NCBI GenBank assembly: GCA_902784565.1
Contig: CACZVE010000019.1
Span: 1 to 47,561 of the forward strand
Source: an uncultured Prevotellaceae bacterium
GTDB lineage: Bacteria; Bacteroidota; Bacteroidia; Bacteroidales; Bacteroidaceae
Direction of reading: 5' to 3'
Length of the DNA stretch: 47,561 nucleotides
Position numbers and translations under genes: made by a program. Position 1 is the stretch's first letter. Each line of letters begins with the position of its first letter. This document shows, piece after piece, positions 23,756 to 32,863 of the stretch. The notes below the pieces were generated by a model. It made no database searches and had not been told where the DNA came from. It was given only the letters and a program-made list of their open reading frames with translations.

Positions 23756-25611
23756 CGGAGATACCAGTTGCGTTGGTCATTGAGGTCTTTCTTGATCTCA
23801 CCGCGCATCAAATCACTGTTCTCCTTACCGCGACGGTTGCAGACCTGATTGGACAGGAATGCTCCCGGGTTGGGCTGGCGGAAGGCAAAACGCATGATGT
23901 CATAGAAGCGGGTACCTTCGAAGGCCAGTTCCAGACCGTTCTCATTGAGAAGCAGACTGTCGACGAAGGCCTGTTGCTCCTGGATCAGTTCTTCAGAGTC
24001 TTTGGGGATGACAATCTCTTCTGCGGGTTCATCACCTTCCTCCTCATCCACTTCAATCACAGGCTTCTGAGTTCCCGGCAACTGATAGAATTCGTTATAC
24101 GGCGTCCAACCGGAACCACGGGAGTGGAGACCCATCGTGTTGTGGTTTTCGGTTGAATTGCGCGAGGCATATTCCTGAACCGTCACGAGTCCATAACGGG
24201 TCTCGGGGAAGTCGATCTGGCTGAGCCACAGGGAGTCGCTCTCAGAGTAATAAGGATAGACATCGCTTCTGCAGACTTCATTGTTCATACCCGTTGACAG
24301 AATGCTGAAAGCGGCACGGGGGTAGCCGGCTCCGTTGAGGGCTTCGGCCAGTCGCAGATAGACCATCGCACGACGATAGATGTGGATGTGCTGGAAGGCC
24401 TGCTTGTCGATATACGACACCTCGAAGCGGTCACCTGTCAGACGGTCGGTTCTCTCACCTTCATCATAGCTATAATAGAGGCGCAGGTCGCCGGAACGAT
24501 GACGTGTCAGGTCTTTGGGCGCGTATGAATAGGTGGTTCCAGAGGCACCTACCACACAGTTGTCCTGGCTCTCATACAGGTCAAATAAGTTCTCCGAAGG
24601 AACGATACTGACGTGGTAGTCGTTCTCTTCACGGGAGTAGAACAAGTTGCGCAGTTCACTGTAGTTACCTTCTGCACGGATGGAGTCACCGGCGATGATG
24701 GTAATGAGTTCCGTATTCGGTCCATATTCCTCATCAGACCAATCACCGCTTATAATACCCCACGTACTGTCCCATGTAGACGATCCTGACTCCCATGCAT
24801 AATAACTCATGCCAATGGGATAGGACGAGTTGTCGCCGTTACGCTGTGAGATGTATTTGTAGTATCGCATGGCGGCCTCTTGGTAGGTGGCCTTGCTGCC
24901 TGTAATACTGGCCAACCAGAGGTTCAGGTCGCCCAGAACCACGTTGACGGGGAAGAAGAGCAGTCTGGAGGCACCGTCTCTGAGGTCTCTGATGTTACCG
25001 TACTGAGGGTATTCGTTGGCCCAGCGGTCTGTCAGAGGCATCAAGTCGTTGATGAAATACTGGCAGATAGCCTGGAGGTCATACTTCGGGAAATTCTGCT
25101 CTGCCTCGAGTTTGCTCAGGATGGGTTTTGTGACGAAAGGCACCGAACCATAGTTGAGCACCAGTTGCAGATAGGTCCAGGCGCGGATGGCCTTGATGGC
25201 GGTATATTCCCGCATGAAGATATACTCGTTACGGTTATTCTTCATGGCCGTGTCAACATTCTCAATGAAATAGTTGCAGTTGTTGATGATGGCATAATAG
25301 TCACGCGGCTGGTTGTAACGGTTGTCATCGCCCATATCAAACAGGGACATATCACGTAAGTCGCTGTTGGCTGTCGCAGTGATGTCGACAAGGTCGCCAC
25401 GTACCTCACCGAGCAATACGGTACGGTCGGCGATGGCCTGTAACTTGTTGAGGACACCGATGACGCTGTAAATGGAGTCGTTAGAGTTGTCCAGATGGTT
25501 CTCCTCAGCGAAGATGACGTGCTCAGACTCCTGGTCGAAGAAATCGGAGCAGGAGGCCATACCGCAGACGACACAGATAGCGAAAATGAATTTATATATC
25601 TTAGTAATCAT
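23728..25611 (-). CDS. SusD/RagB-type outer-membrane nutrient-binding lipoprotein
   Basis: A 627-residue SusD-like lipoprotein with lipobox Cys21 (GMASC) and the family start SDFFDQES. Helical TPR-type segments follow, and the typical C-terminal region is present: ELAFEGTRFYDIMRFAFRQ. SusD proteins cap the SusC channel and capture the ligand. It is immediately downstream of its SusC partner, 30 bases away, the spacer being built of AATTCTT heptads. Overlap with the kelch/AraC gene ties expression of binding protein and regulator. Ligand unknown; no glycan-degrading enzyme is nearby. Confidence 0.9.
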   Translation of the reverse strand: MITKIYKFIFAICVVCGMASCSDFFDQESEHVIFAEENHLDNSNDSIYSVIGVLNKLQAIADRTVLLGEVRGDLVDITATANSDLRDMSLFDMGDDNRYNQPRDYYAIINNCNYFIENVDTAMKNNRNEYIFMREYTAIKAIRAWTYLQLVLNYGSVPFVTKPILSKLEAEQNFPKYDLQAICQYFINDLMPLTDRWANEYPQYGNIRDLRDGASRLLFFPVNVVLGDLNLWLASITGSKATYQEAAMRYYKYISQRNGDNSSYPIGMSYYAWESGSSTWDSTWGIISGDWSDEEYGPNTELITIIAGDSIRAEGNYSELRNLFYSREENDYHVSIVPSENLFDLYESQDNCVVGASGTTYSYAPKDLTRHRSGDLRLYYSYDEGERTDRLTGDRFEVSYIDKQAFQHIHIYRRAMVYLRLAEALNGAGYPRAAFSILSTGMNNEVCRSDVYPYYSESDSLWLSQIDFPETRYGLVTVQEYASRNSTENHNTMGLHSRGSGWTPYNEFYQLPGTQKPVIEVDEEEGDEPAEEIVIPKDSEELIQEQQAFVDSLLLNENGLELAFEGTRFYDIMRFAFRQPNPGAFLSNQVCNRRGKENSDLMRGEIKKDLNDQRNWYLRWNGQIGLY

Positions 25612-25632
25612 AATTCTTAATTCTTAATTCTT
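25612..25632 (-). repeat. Three tandem AATTCTT heptamers in the SusC-SusD spacer
   Basis: Perfect copies at 25612-25618, 25619-25625 and 25626-25632, immediately before the SusD ATG on the minus strand, where they read AAGAATT. Each copy supplies a TAA across the junction, and 7 bases shift the frame each time. Confidence 0.85.
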
Positions 25633-25641
25633 CATTATTAA

Positions 25642-28600
25642 TTACAGTTTAATCTTAACGCCTGCAACGATGGAACGGCTCTGACTGAGTTGTCCCACGT
25701 CGATGCCCTGTCCGATGACGTTAGAGGTCATGGTGAACTCAGGATCGCTGCCCAAGTACTTGGTCAGGGTGAAGACATTGTTGGCCTGTACCCAGAACTG
25801 CAGACCCTGCAGGTATTCGTTCCGGAGCGGCAGGTCATAACTCAGGGTGATGCTCTTCAGGCGCAGATAACTGCCGTCCTCAATCCAACGGTCACTGAAA
25901 CGGGAGTTACCCATCGGATCCTGGAAGGTAATCTGCGGGATGTCGGTCTGCTGACCTTCCACCTGCCAGCGGCGGATCATGGCCGTGGTCTGGTTCATGA
26001 AGCGGCTACCGGCCTCCAGTTGTGAGCGCTGATAGTTGTAGATATCATTGCCGAGTGAGTAGTTGAAACGGAGATCCAGTTTCAAGTGCTTGTAGGCAAC
26101 GGTTGTGAAGATGTTACCATAGATGTCGGGGTTCGGATCGCCGATGAACGTACGGTCTGCCTCGGTAATCTGATGGTCTCCGTTCAGGTCGGCAAAGTGG
26201 ATGTCACCAGCCTTGAAATAGGTGCGGTCGATACCGTTCTCGCCGAGGATAAACAAGCCTGCTGCCTCAGCCTCTGCGGTCGTGGAGAAGACACCGAGTG
26301 ACTTGTAGCCATAGAACTGGTTGGCAGACTGGCCTACCTGTGTACGGATGGTGGCACCATAGACCTCGTTGTCAAGGAAGGTCTTTTCTTCGGGCAACTG
26401 AGTGATCTCGTTCTTATAGTGTCCGATACTGCCACCGATCTCCCACTGCAGGTCTTTGAGGGCAAGTACCTTGACGGCTGCCGTCACGTCGAAGCCATTG
26501 TTCTTCAGTTTGCCGTCGTTGGTCCAGTTCTCACTCAGACCAGTGAGGAAGCCCAGTGACTGACGGGTGAGCAGGTTGTCTGTGTTGGAGAAGAAGTAGT
26601 TGGCACTCAGACTCAGGCGGTTGTTGAAGAGACTTGTCTCCAGTCCGACATTGAAGCGGCGGGTGGTCTCCCACTGGATCTTCGTGTTACCGATACCGTC
26701 GAAGGACAGACCTTCAATGGTATTCAGGAAATGAGAAGCACTGAAGAAACTGCGGGCGGCATAGTAGTCGATGTCGTCGTTACCGCTGACGTCGAAACCG
26801 CCTGTCAGACGCAGGTAGTTGATGGCGTTGACTTTTGCCATCCAGGGCTCGTTGCTGATAACCCATGAGGCCTGCACACCGGGGAAGATACCCCAGGCAG
26901 CGTCGAACAGACGGAAGTTACCGCCGTCACGTCCGAAGCGTGAAGAACCTTCCACTGTGACATTGGCCTGAAGGAAGTAGCGACCCAGGTAGTTGTATTC
27001 GCCTTGGGCATACCATGCCAGCGAGTTCCAGTTGTCGTTGGTACCGAAGTCGTTGGTGTTGGACAGGCTTGACTTCATGAACGGCTGTTTGTCGTTACCG
27101 GTGTTATAACCTAACAGGGAGGTCATGGAATAGGTCTCCCAGTTGATGCGTGCACCGCCGAAGAGGTGGACGAAATGGGCATTGTAGCGGTTGCTCCAGT
27201 CGAGACGGGTGTCGCTCATCACGGAGTTCTGCTTGGAAGCCAGTGAACGTACCTCATTCTGCATATAGTTACCGATACTGATGACGTAGTAATTCGGTGT
27301 ACCGTTGACAGGAATATAGTATTGCTCGTTCGTGTTCACCAGATTATAACTGAAATGCTCGGACAGGGTGAGGTTACGCGTCAGACGCAGTTTCGGTGTA
27401 ACCGTCAGGTTGAGCATGGAGTTCTCCAGACGGTTCTTGTTCTCACCCTCAGCATACTCGTTGATGGCGGCGGGGTTACCCAATCGCCAGTTATAGTTCT
27501 TATAGTTGGCCAGTGCCTCGGAGAGATAGGACTCTTCTTCGATGTCATAGTGTGTGTCGGAGAGACGTCCCATACCGTAACTGTAAGCACTCATGAACGG
27601 GCTCTTGGCGTAGGCCAAGAATCCGGGTGCCGTCGGCGTGCCTTCATCGTAACTGACGGGTGCACCGTCATTACGGATGTTACGGGTGATATTACTGAAA
27701 GAGGCATCGAAACGGATGCTGAAACGCTCACTGAGTGAGATATCGGTGTTGAAACGGATGTTCAGACGATCCATATCATTGCATCTTAGGGTGCTCTGCT
27801 GGTTGACATAGCCTACAGAGAGGTTGTAGTTGGCCACAGCGTCGCCACCTTCCACATTGATACCGTAGTTCTGCGTCATAGCCGTGTGGTAGACGAAGTC
27901 CTTCCAGTCAGTATTCTGATGGTACTGGGTGTAATAATAGTATTCAGGATCCTCGTTGAGGAACTTGAAGGTACGGTTACGGGTGTTAGTGGTCTTCAGC
28001 ATTTCCGAAGCATAACTGCGGTACTGACCGGCATCCATCACCGAGAGGAACTTGGGTTTAAGAACCACGCCGGCAGAGACGTTGGCCGTGATACGGGTGG
28101 CCATCGATTTACTACGCTTGGTCTGGATGATGATCACACCGTTGGCACCCTTGGCACCATAGAGGGCTGTTCCGTTACGCATCACGGTCACCTTCTCGAT
28201 ATCCGACGGGTTGATGGTCGAGAGGATGTCGTTGAAGAAACCCTCGTGGAGCATCGTACGGCCATACTGCTGTTCGATGATCACATCGTCGACTACCACC
28301 AGTGGCTGGGCATTCACATTCAGGGAGTTCAGACCCTGTATAAACATGACATTACCGACACCGGGTGTACCGTTACGCGTGATACTATAGACTTGGGCAC
28401 CCAGATGCTTCTGCACCTCGTCCTTGATGTTGACGGAGTTGGTGTAGGCAAAGTCCTTGGTGCTATAGTCACCACGCACGTTAATCTGCTTGTCGTATTC
28501 AGCCGCGAAAGTCTGCGGATAGAGTTTCACCTCGCGCTGAATCTCCTGATCCTGTAGTCCTAAGCGGACGGGGTTGAAGTCAGGCATGTTGACATAGACT

Positions 28601-28890
28601 GACGTGGTAAACGTGGGGACGTTCAACTTGTAGAAACCGTCTTCTTCGGTGAGCGTGCTGTAACCTTCCACATCGTCGGCACTGACAATCGTACCGGCGA
28701 TAGGCTGGCCCGTGGTGGCATTCAAGACACGTCCTCGAATGGTTCTCGTGGGATACTGCTTCTGCTTAGGTGTCAATTTGCGGGCAATGGTCTCGATGAG
28801 GTCTTCACCTTCGGTATCATCGTCCTGGGCCACAACACTTAAAGGAAAGGCCATCAGCAGTGTAAGTCCAAATAATATATATTTCTTCAT
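25642..28890 (-). CDS. SusC/RagA-type TonB-dependent outer-membrane transporter
   Basis: A 1082-residue SusC-like transporter that imports a ligand across the outer membrane using TonB energy. Signal peptide 1-21. A carboxypeptidase-regulatory-like domain covers about residues 50-125 (TIRGRVLNATTGQPIAGTIV). The plug domain includes VMFIQGLNSLN and PLVVVDDVIIEQQYG, with the SusC hallmark TVMRNGTALYGAKGANGVIII. The remainder is a beta-barrel ending in the aromatic-poor KIKL. Upstream is a FAS1 lipoprotein (31-base gap), downstream its SusD partner. It differs markedly from the second SusC at 34658-37981, so the two pairs probably serve different ligands. Confidence 0.93.
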   Translation of the reverse strand: MKKYILFGLTLLMAFPLSVVAQDDDTEGEDLIETIARKLTPKQKQYPTRTIRGRVLNATTGQPIAGTIVSADDVEGYSTLTEEDGFYKLNVPTFTTSVYVNMPDFNPVRLGLQDQEIQREVKLYPQTFAAEYDKQINVRGDYSTKDFAYTNSVNIKDEVQKHLGAQVYSITRNGTPGVGNVMFIQGLNSLNVNAQPLVVVDDVIIEQQYGRTMLHEGFFNDILSTINPSDIEKVTVMRNGTALYGAKGANGVIIIQTKRSKSMATRITANVSAGVVLKPKFLSVMDAGQYRSYASEMLKTTNTRNRTFKFLNEDPEYYYYTQYHQNTDWKDFVYHTAMTQNYGINVEGGDAVANYNLSVGYVNQQSTLRCNDMDRLNIRFNTDISLSERFSIRFDASFSNITRNIRNDGAPVSYDEGTPTAPGFLAYAKSPFMSAYSYGMGRLSDTHYDIEEESYLSEALANYKNYNWRLGNPAAINEYAEGENKNRLENSMLNLTVTPKLRLTRNLTLSEHFSYNLVNTNEQYYIPVNGTPNYYVISIGNYMQNEVRSLASKQNSVMSDTRLDWSNRYNAHFVHLFGGARINWETYSMTSLLGYNTGNDKQPFMKSSLSNTNDFGTNDNWNSLAWYAQGEYNYLGRYFLQANVTVEGSSRFGRDGGNFRLFDAAWGIFPGVQASWVISNEPWMAKVNAINYLRLTGGFDVSGNDDIDYYAARSFFSASHFLNTIEGLSFDGIGNTKIQWETTRRFNVGLETSLFNNRLSLSANYFFSNTDNLLTRQSLGFLTGLSENWTNDGKLKNNGFDVTAAVKVLALKDLQWEIGGSIGHYKNEITQLPEEKTFLDNEVYGATIRTQVGQSANQFYGYKSLGVFSTTAEAEAAGLFILGENGIDRTYFKAGDIHFADLNGDHQITEADRTFIGDPNPDIYGNIFTTVAYKHLKLDLRFNYSLGNDIYNYQRSQLEAGSRFMNQTTAMIRRWQVEGQQTDIPQITFQDPMGNSRFSDRWIEDGSYLRLKSITLSYDLPLRNEYLQGLQFWVQANNVFTLTKYLGSDPEFTMTSNVIGQGIDVGQLSQSRSIVAGVKIKL

Positions 28891-28921
28891 AACTATACAG
28901 TTCTTTATTCATTACTAATCA

Positions 28922-30730
28922 TTAGTACTTCAGCCATTGGAAGATGTCACCGTCAGCATGGGGCTCAATCTCGAATCGTTCCTCATTGACATTCGAGATG
29001 CCGTGAGGTACCAACATGATACAGTCGATGCGCATGATACGGTTGAATTTCTTGGAACTCTTCTCTTGAGGCTTTACCGCTGTTTCAACGAGGAGTGTCA
29101 CCTGTGGCTCGCTCTCGGTCAGACCGTATGTGGCCGTCGGGAACTTAAAGTCTTCTGCTAAGAGGATATAGTCCACCACATCAGGATTGGTGGTCACGCT
29201 CGACTGGAGGACTTGGCTTTCAGTGTCGCCATTCTGAGCGTGATAGTTGATGGTACAAGCCAACTTGGTCGGGATACGCTCTTCTGCTGTCGCATTGCTG
29301 TCGTTGGCCAAGGCCGGGGCTGTGACAAGATAGATGTCATAGCCGATGTTGGAGAGCACGTTACGGATGTTAAACGTCACGGAGTGGTTACTCGTGCTGC
29401 TCATTTCCCTGAACTCAGCAAATTCATTGCTCCACACCTTTCCGTAGAAACGGTTGTTGTTCAGTACCGTGCGAGGCGTCAGCCTAATGGTTGGCTCCAT
29501 TTCCTTGGTTGTACTATTCTCTTTCTTACTGACTTCCCTGACGTTACTCTGGTCTTCCGCCTCAATGATGATCCACTCGAAGAAGGTATTCAGTTTGTTG
29601 ATCTTCCAGTTGTCAGACTTCAGGACTTTTCCGTTGGAACACTCCACGTTTTCCGTGCCAGTGAAGATACCTGTCGGAGAGAAGGGCTTCATGGTGTTAA
29701 CATCAGACTTGGCACCGTACTGATAATAATGGAGATTGTTGCTGCCCCAGTAATACTGGCGATAGACGTAAGTCTCACAAGCATCGGTCGACATGGCCGA
29801 GTCTGTCAGATGTTCATCGGTGTTCAGCGTACGACTGAAGGAGGTTCCACCGACAATGGCCAGACGCGGCATCGTGTAGACCATCGAATCGCGGAAGGGT
29901 ACATTATTATCATAGTTGAAATAGGGCTCGTACTCCTCAATCAGTTTCTTCCACTCCTTATTGGTGGGTGCGAGCACCCAGTAGGTACTGTCCTCATTGT
30001 TCGTATAGGCCCAGAGCATATCCCAGAGGTCATCCTGCTGGACGAAGACAGAGTCGAGATAGACTGTCTTACCATTCTCCAGACCGCCGGGAACGCTTCG
30101 CTCCGGATAGAACTCCTTGCGGTAGAAACGACTGTTATAGAAGAAACTGGCAATACTGTCCAGGTCGGGATCCTTACGCAGGTATTCGAACACCGTGGGG
30201 AAATAGGGGGATTTGCCCTGAATGGTGAAAAGGACACCGTTGTTATAATGTCCATTGTTGCTCAGGATAGAATTGTTGCCGAAAGAACTGGCAGAGAGTG
30301 TGGTCTTCTTGCCGTTCATCAATGTCAGCGAGTCATTGCTCGTTGGAGAGACGGAATGGTTATACAAGGCGATGTGGTTCTGGATGAACTCCTTGATCAC
30401 GGTGTTGTCATCTTCCGTCACCTTACCTTTCTCTGCATTATAGGCTTCGATCAGTTCATTGGCCTCCTCGGCAGAGAATTCGTCGTTGGTGGGAGCAAAG
30501 ACCGTAAATACCTGACTACTGTTAAGGGACTTGTCGTAACCACAGGCCTGTACCACCTTGGCGAAGTTGCTCAGGTTGCCGTTCTGCGAAATAGCCTGCC
30601 AGAGTGTCTGGTCATTCATCCCTTCGCCTTTGTTGTCGAAGTGATCATTCCATGTGTCGGAGCAGGCCGCGAAGGTGAGGACTGCCAATGCAAGTCCTAT
30701 CACCTTATTATATATATGTTTAGTGCTCAT
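28922..30730 (-). CDS. FAS1 (fasciclin) domain lipoprotein
   Basis: A 602-residue lipoprotein with lipobox Cys23 (FAACSD). The first FAS1 domain spans about residues 45-170 (NLSNFAKVVQACG, VFTVFAPTNDEFSA, FIQNHIALYNHS). A second, more divergent FAS1-like region follows near 180-380 (TYWVLAPTNKEWKK). The C-terminal third resembles a beta-sandwich with the strand RIMRIDCIMLVPHGIS. FAS1 domains mediate adhesion or ligand contact in many secreted proteins. It lies between a related FAS1 lipoprotein and a SusC gene, so it may be an accessory surface receptor for that SusC/SusD pair. Which sugar, peptide or protein it contacts is unknown. Confidence 0.82.
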   Translation of the reverse strand: MSTKHIYNKVIGLALAVLTFAACSDTWNDHFDNKGEGMNDQTLWQAISQNGNLSNFAKVVQACGYDKSLNSSQVFTVFAPTNDEFSAEEANELIEAYNAEKGKVTEDDNTVIKEFIQNHIALYNHSVSPTSNDSLTLMNGKKTTLSASSFGNNSILSNNGHYNNGVLFTIQGKSPYFPTVFEYLRKDPDLDSIASFFYNSRFYRKEFYPERSVPGGLENGKTVYLDSVFVQQDDLWDMLWAYTNNEDSTYWVLAPTNKEWKKLIEEYEPYFNYDNNVPFRDSMVYTMPRLAIVGGTSFSRTLNTDEHLTDSAMSTDACETYVYRQYYWGSNNLHYYQYGAKSDVNTMKPFSPTGIFTGTENVECSNGKVLKSDNWKINKLNTFFEWIIIEAEDQSNVREVSKKENSTTKEMEPTIRLTPRTVLNNNRFYGKVWSNEFAEFREMSSTSNHSVTFNIRNVLSNIGYDIYLVTAPALANDSNATAEERIPTKLACTINYHAQNGDTESQVLQSSVTTNPDVVDYILLAEDFKFPTATYGLTESEPQVTLLVETAVKPQEKSSKKFNRIMRIDCIMLVPHGISNVNEERFEIEPHADGDIFQWLKY

Positions 30731-30731
30731 A

Positions 30732-30765
30732 ACTTTTCACTTTTCATTATTCACTTATCACTTTC
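30732..30765 (-). repeat. Heptamer tandem repeat (ACTTTTC type) between two FAS1 genes
   Basis: Copies read ACTTTTC, ACTTTTC, ATTATTC, ACTTATC and a partial last one. On the minus strand each GAAAAGT unit contributes a TGA. They fill the spacer up to the next start codon. Confidence 0.8.
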
Positions 30766-32844
30766 TTAGAGGTCGTCCTCCATTCCGCCGTCACTGTCGG
30801 CGCCATAGACACTCTTCGGTACCAGTTCAAGCATGTCGAGTGCGAACTCGTTGTTGTTACCTTGCTTACCGTCGGAGGCCACCCTGATTCTCATATAGTG
30901 GTCCTTGTTGCAATCAAGATACGACTGGCTGATGATCTTACGCATATTGATGTTGTACACGAGATCCCAGCCTCTGTTACCGCTTCCACCGTTGTCACAG
31001 TAGACAGAACGCGGATAGGTATAGACACCGAGGTTCTTCAAGGCCTTCTGATACTCAGCCTTCTCCTCAGGAGCCATGCCATCATAGTCATCGATGGAAC
31101 TGATAAAATCTTCACCAATATAGTAATCTGAGTCCAGATTCTTGGTCATATCCAAAGGAATACCTTGCGGTATACCGTCCACGTAAATCTGGGCAACACC
31201 ACGGGTAGGCTGGGAGGTGAAGCCAAGACGAACCTGCCATTCACCATCGAACGGTACGGGCGGCAGACGGAACGTGAAGTCATAGTTGCCATAGAGGTCA
31301 AACTCATCCCACATGTAGATATCATAGATGGCGACAGGTCTTCTCATCAGGAACATACAGTTGGAGAATGATACACCGTCAAGATAGCCCTCGGGGAACT
31401 GCCAGTTACGACCGTATTTTTCCTCACCGCTATTCCACTGCCAGGGATCGCCCAAGATGCGCAGACCATTTGTGATGATCTCGGGGAATACTGTGTTGAA
31501 GTCCATGCGGATGCGCTGGTTTTGTATCTTGTCCTGGACATCCTTGCTGAAGGCGACGATGTCATCGACATAGAAGTAGTGGCCGTTAATACCATCGTGC
31601 TTATATTCATCGTCATTCGGATCGATGTGCTGGCCCAGGAATTGGAACTTGTCGTCGTAGCGACGGTTGATATAGCGCTGGCCTTTCTTACATCCGCCTA
31701 AATATTTGCTGACGGTGACCTTGTCCACCTTGATCATCCTGTGAGGCAGGAGGGTGTAATGCCAGTCACTGGGGTTGATACGGGTCTCGTCAATACTAAT
31801 AGCACCCTCGAAATTGGCCTTGTTGGAAACTTCCTGTGGTGTCAGATCATCGGCTCCGGCAGCAATCTTGTTCAGAATATGATACTGGATGAAGCGGCGC
31901 AGGGGGTTGACACTGTCCGTGAGATTCTCAAAACTGTGGCCGGCCGCATTCACATCCTGAGGATAGACCTCATCATAGATGGAGCAGGCCAGTTCATAGA
32001 GGGCACTGAGGTCACCCTTCTTGATGCCATATTTGCTTTCTAATACCTCGTCAGTCTCAACGAAGAAGGTATAGCCGTATTTCTTGGTGTCAGGTGCGTC
32101 ATACTTCTTCTTCTCCGTCTCAGAACCGCCTGAGGTCGTGTAATACGGCTCGTAATCCTTCGCATTATAGTCAGGATCCTCAACCAAGAGCACATCGTTG
32201 ATGACACCTGTAGCCATCAGGGCACTGTAGAAGGTGCTGATCTTTGGATTCTCACGCATCAGGTCGGTGATGTAACTGTTCGACTTCTCGATGACGGCGT
32301 CGATGGGCTGCATGATGCCGTTCTCCACCGAGTCATCCTTCAGTTCAAACTTGATCCTGGCAAAATTCTCAAGTACGATAACGGCATTGCTGTCGTTGTC
32401 AAAACCCGGGTCTGTTGCCAGATAGCGGTTCAACATATTCACGGACGGTAGTTTGTGACCAATCATGTCGTACGTGGTGTACATGTAAGATACCAAGTGC
32501 GTACGGGCGATGGTATCACAGTCGGCATCGCTCAACTGTGAGACACTGCCGAGGCCGCGGCTCTGTAGGAATTTGTTAACGGCATCATTGTTCGGTGCGA
32601 AGCAGGTATAGTGACCGTAGGTAGCCAACAGATCCATCATACCGGCTCTCTGGACAATTTCCGTGAATTCACTGTACTCAGGACGATTCTTCAGCCAGTC
32701 ACTCATCATCTCACCTGTAAAGGTGTAGAAGTATTCGCTGTCAGGCTCGTCGGAGCAACTAGTCAGCATCAGCGTATTGAGGAGAGTCAGCATGGCGATG
32801 AGCAGTCCTCCCAAAAATCCTTTAAATATATTATTACGTCTCAT
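30766..32844 (-). CDS. FAS1 (fasciclin) domain lipoprotein
   Basis: A 692-residue lipoprotein starting at MRRNNIFKGF (position 32844), chosen because the lipobox Cys30 (LTSCSD) follows a normal signal and because the longer reading frame would overlap the previous gene. The first FAS1 domain is at about residues 45-190 (FTEIVQRAGMMDLL, YTCFAPNNDAVNKFL). A second degenerate FAS1-like region follows at about 200-370. The C-terminal half is a beta-rich domain ending in NNEFALDMLELVPKSVYG. It is 35 bases upstream of the other FAS1 lipoprotein and 19 bases downstream of a SusD gene. Two different FAS1 lipoproteins in a row suggest they form a pair at the cell surface. Confidence 0.82.
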   Translation of the reverse strand: MRRNNIFKGFLGGLLIAMLTLLNTLMLTSCSDEPDSEYFYTFTGEMMSDWLKNRPEYSEFTEIVQRAGMMDLLATYGHYTCFAPNNDAVNKFLQSRGLGSVSQLSDADCDTIARTHLVSYMYTTYDMIGHKLPSVNMLNRYLATDPGFDNDSNAVIVLENFARIKFELKDDSVENGIMQPIDAVIEKSNSYITDLMRENPKISTFYSALMATGVINDVLLVEDPDYNAKDYEPYYTTSGGSETEKKKYDAPDTKKYGYTFFVETDEVLESKYGIKKGDLSALYELACSIYDEVYPQDVNAAGHSFENLTDSVNPLRRFIQYHILNKIAAGADDLTPQEVSNKANFEGAISIDETRINPSDWHYTLLPHRMIKVDKVTVSKYLGGCKKGQRYINRRYDDKFQFLGQHIDPNDDEYKHDGINGHYFYVDDIVAFSKDVQDKIQNQRIRMDFNTVFPEIITNGLRILGDPWQWNSGEEKYGRNWQFPEGYLDGVSFSNCMFLMRRPVAIYDIYMWDEFDLYGNYDFTFRLPPVPFDGEWQVRLGFTSQPTRGVAQIYVDGIPQGIPLDMTKNLDSDYYIGEDFISSIDDYDGMAPEEKAEYQKALKNLGVYTYPRSVYCDNGGSGNRGWDLVYNINMRKIISQSYLDCNKDHYMRIRVASDGKQGNNNEFALDMLELVPKSVYGADSDGGMEDDL

Positions 32845-32863
32845 AACTATTCTCTTTTCACTT

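Noticed and set aside
29213-30769. A 518-residue plus-strand open frame.
   Set aside because: It is antisense to the FAS1 lipoprotein gene, with no signal, no domain, and a composition typical of reversed coding sequence.
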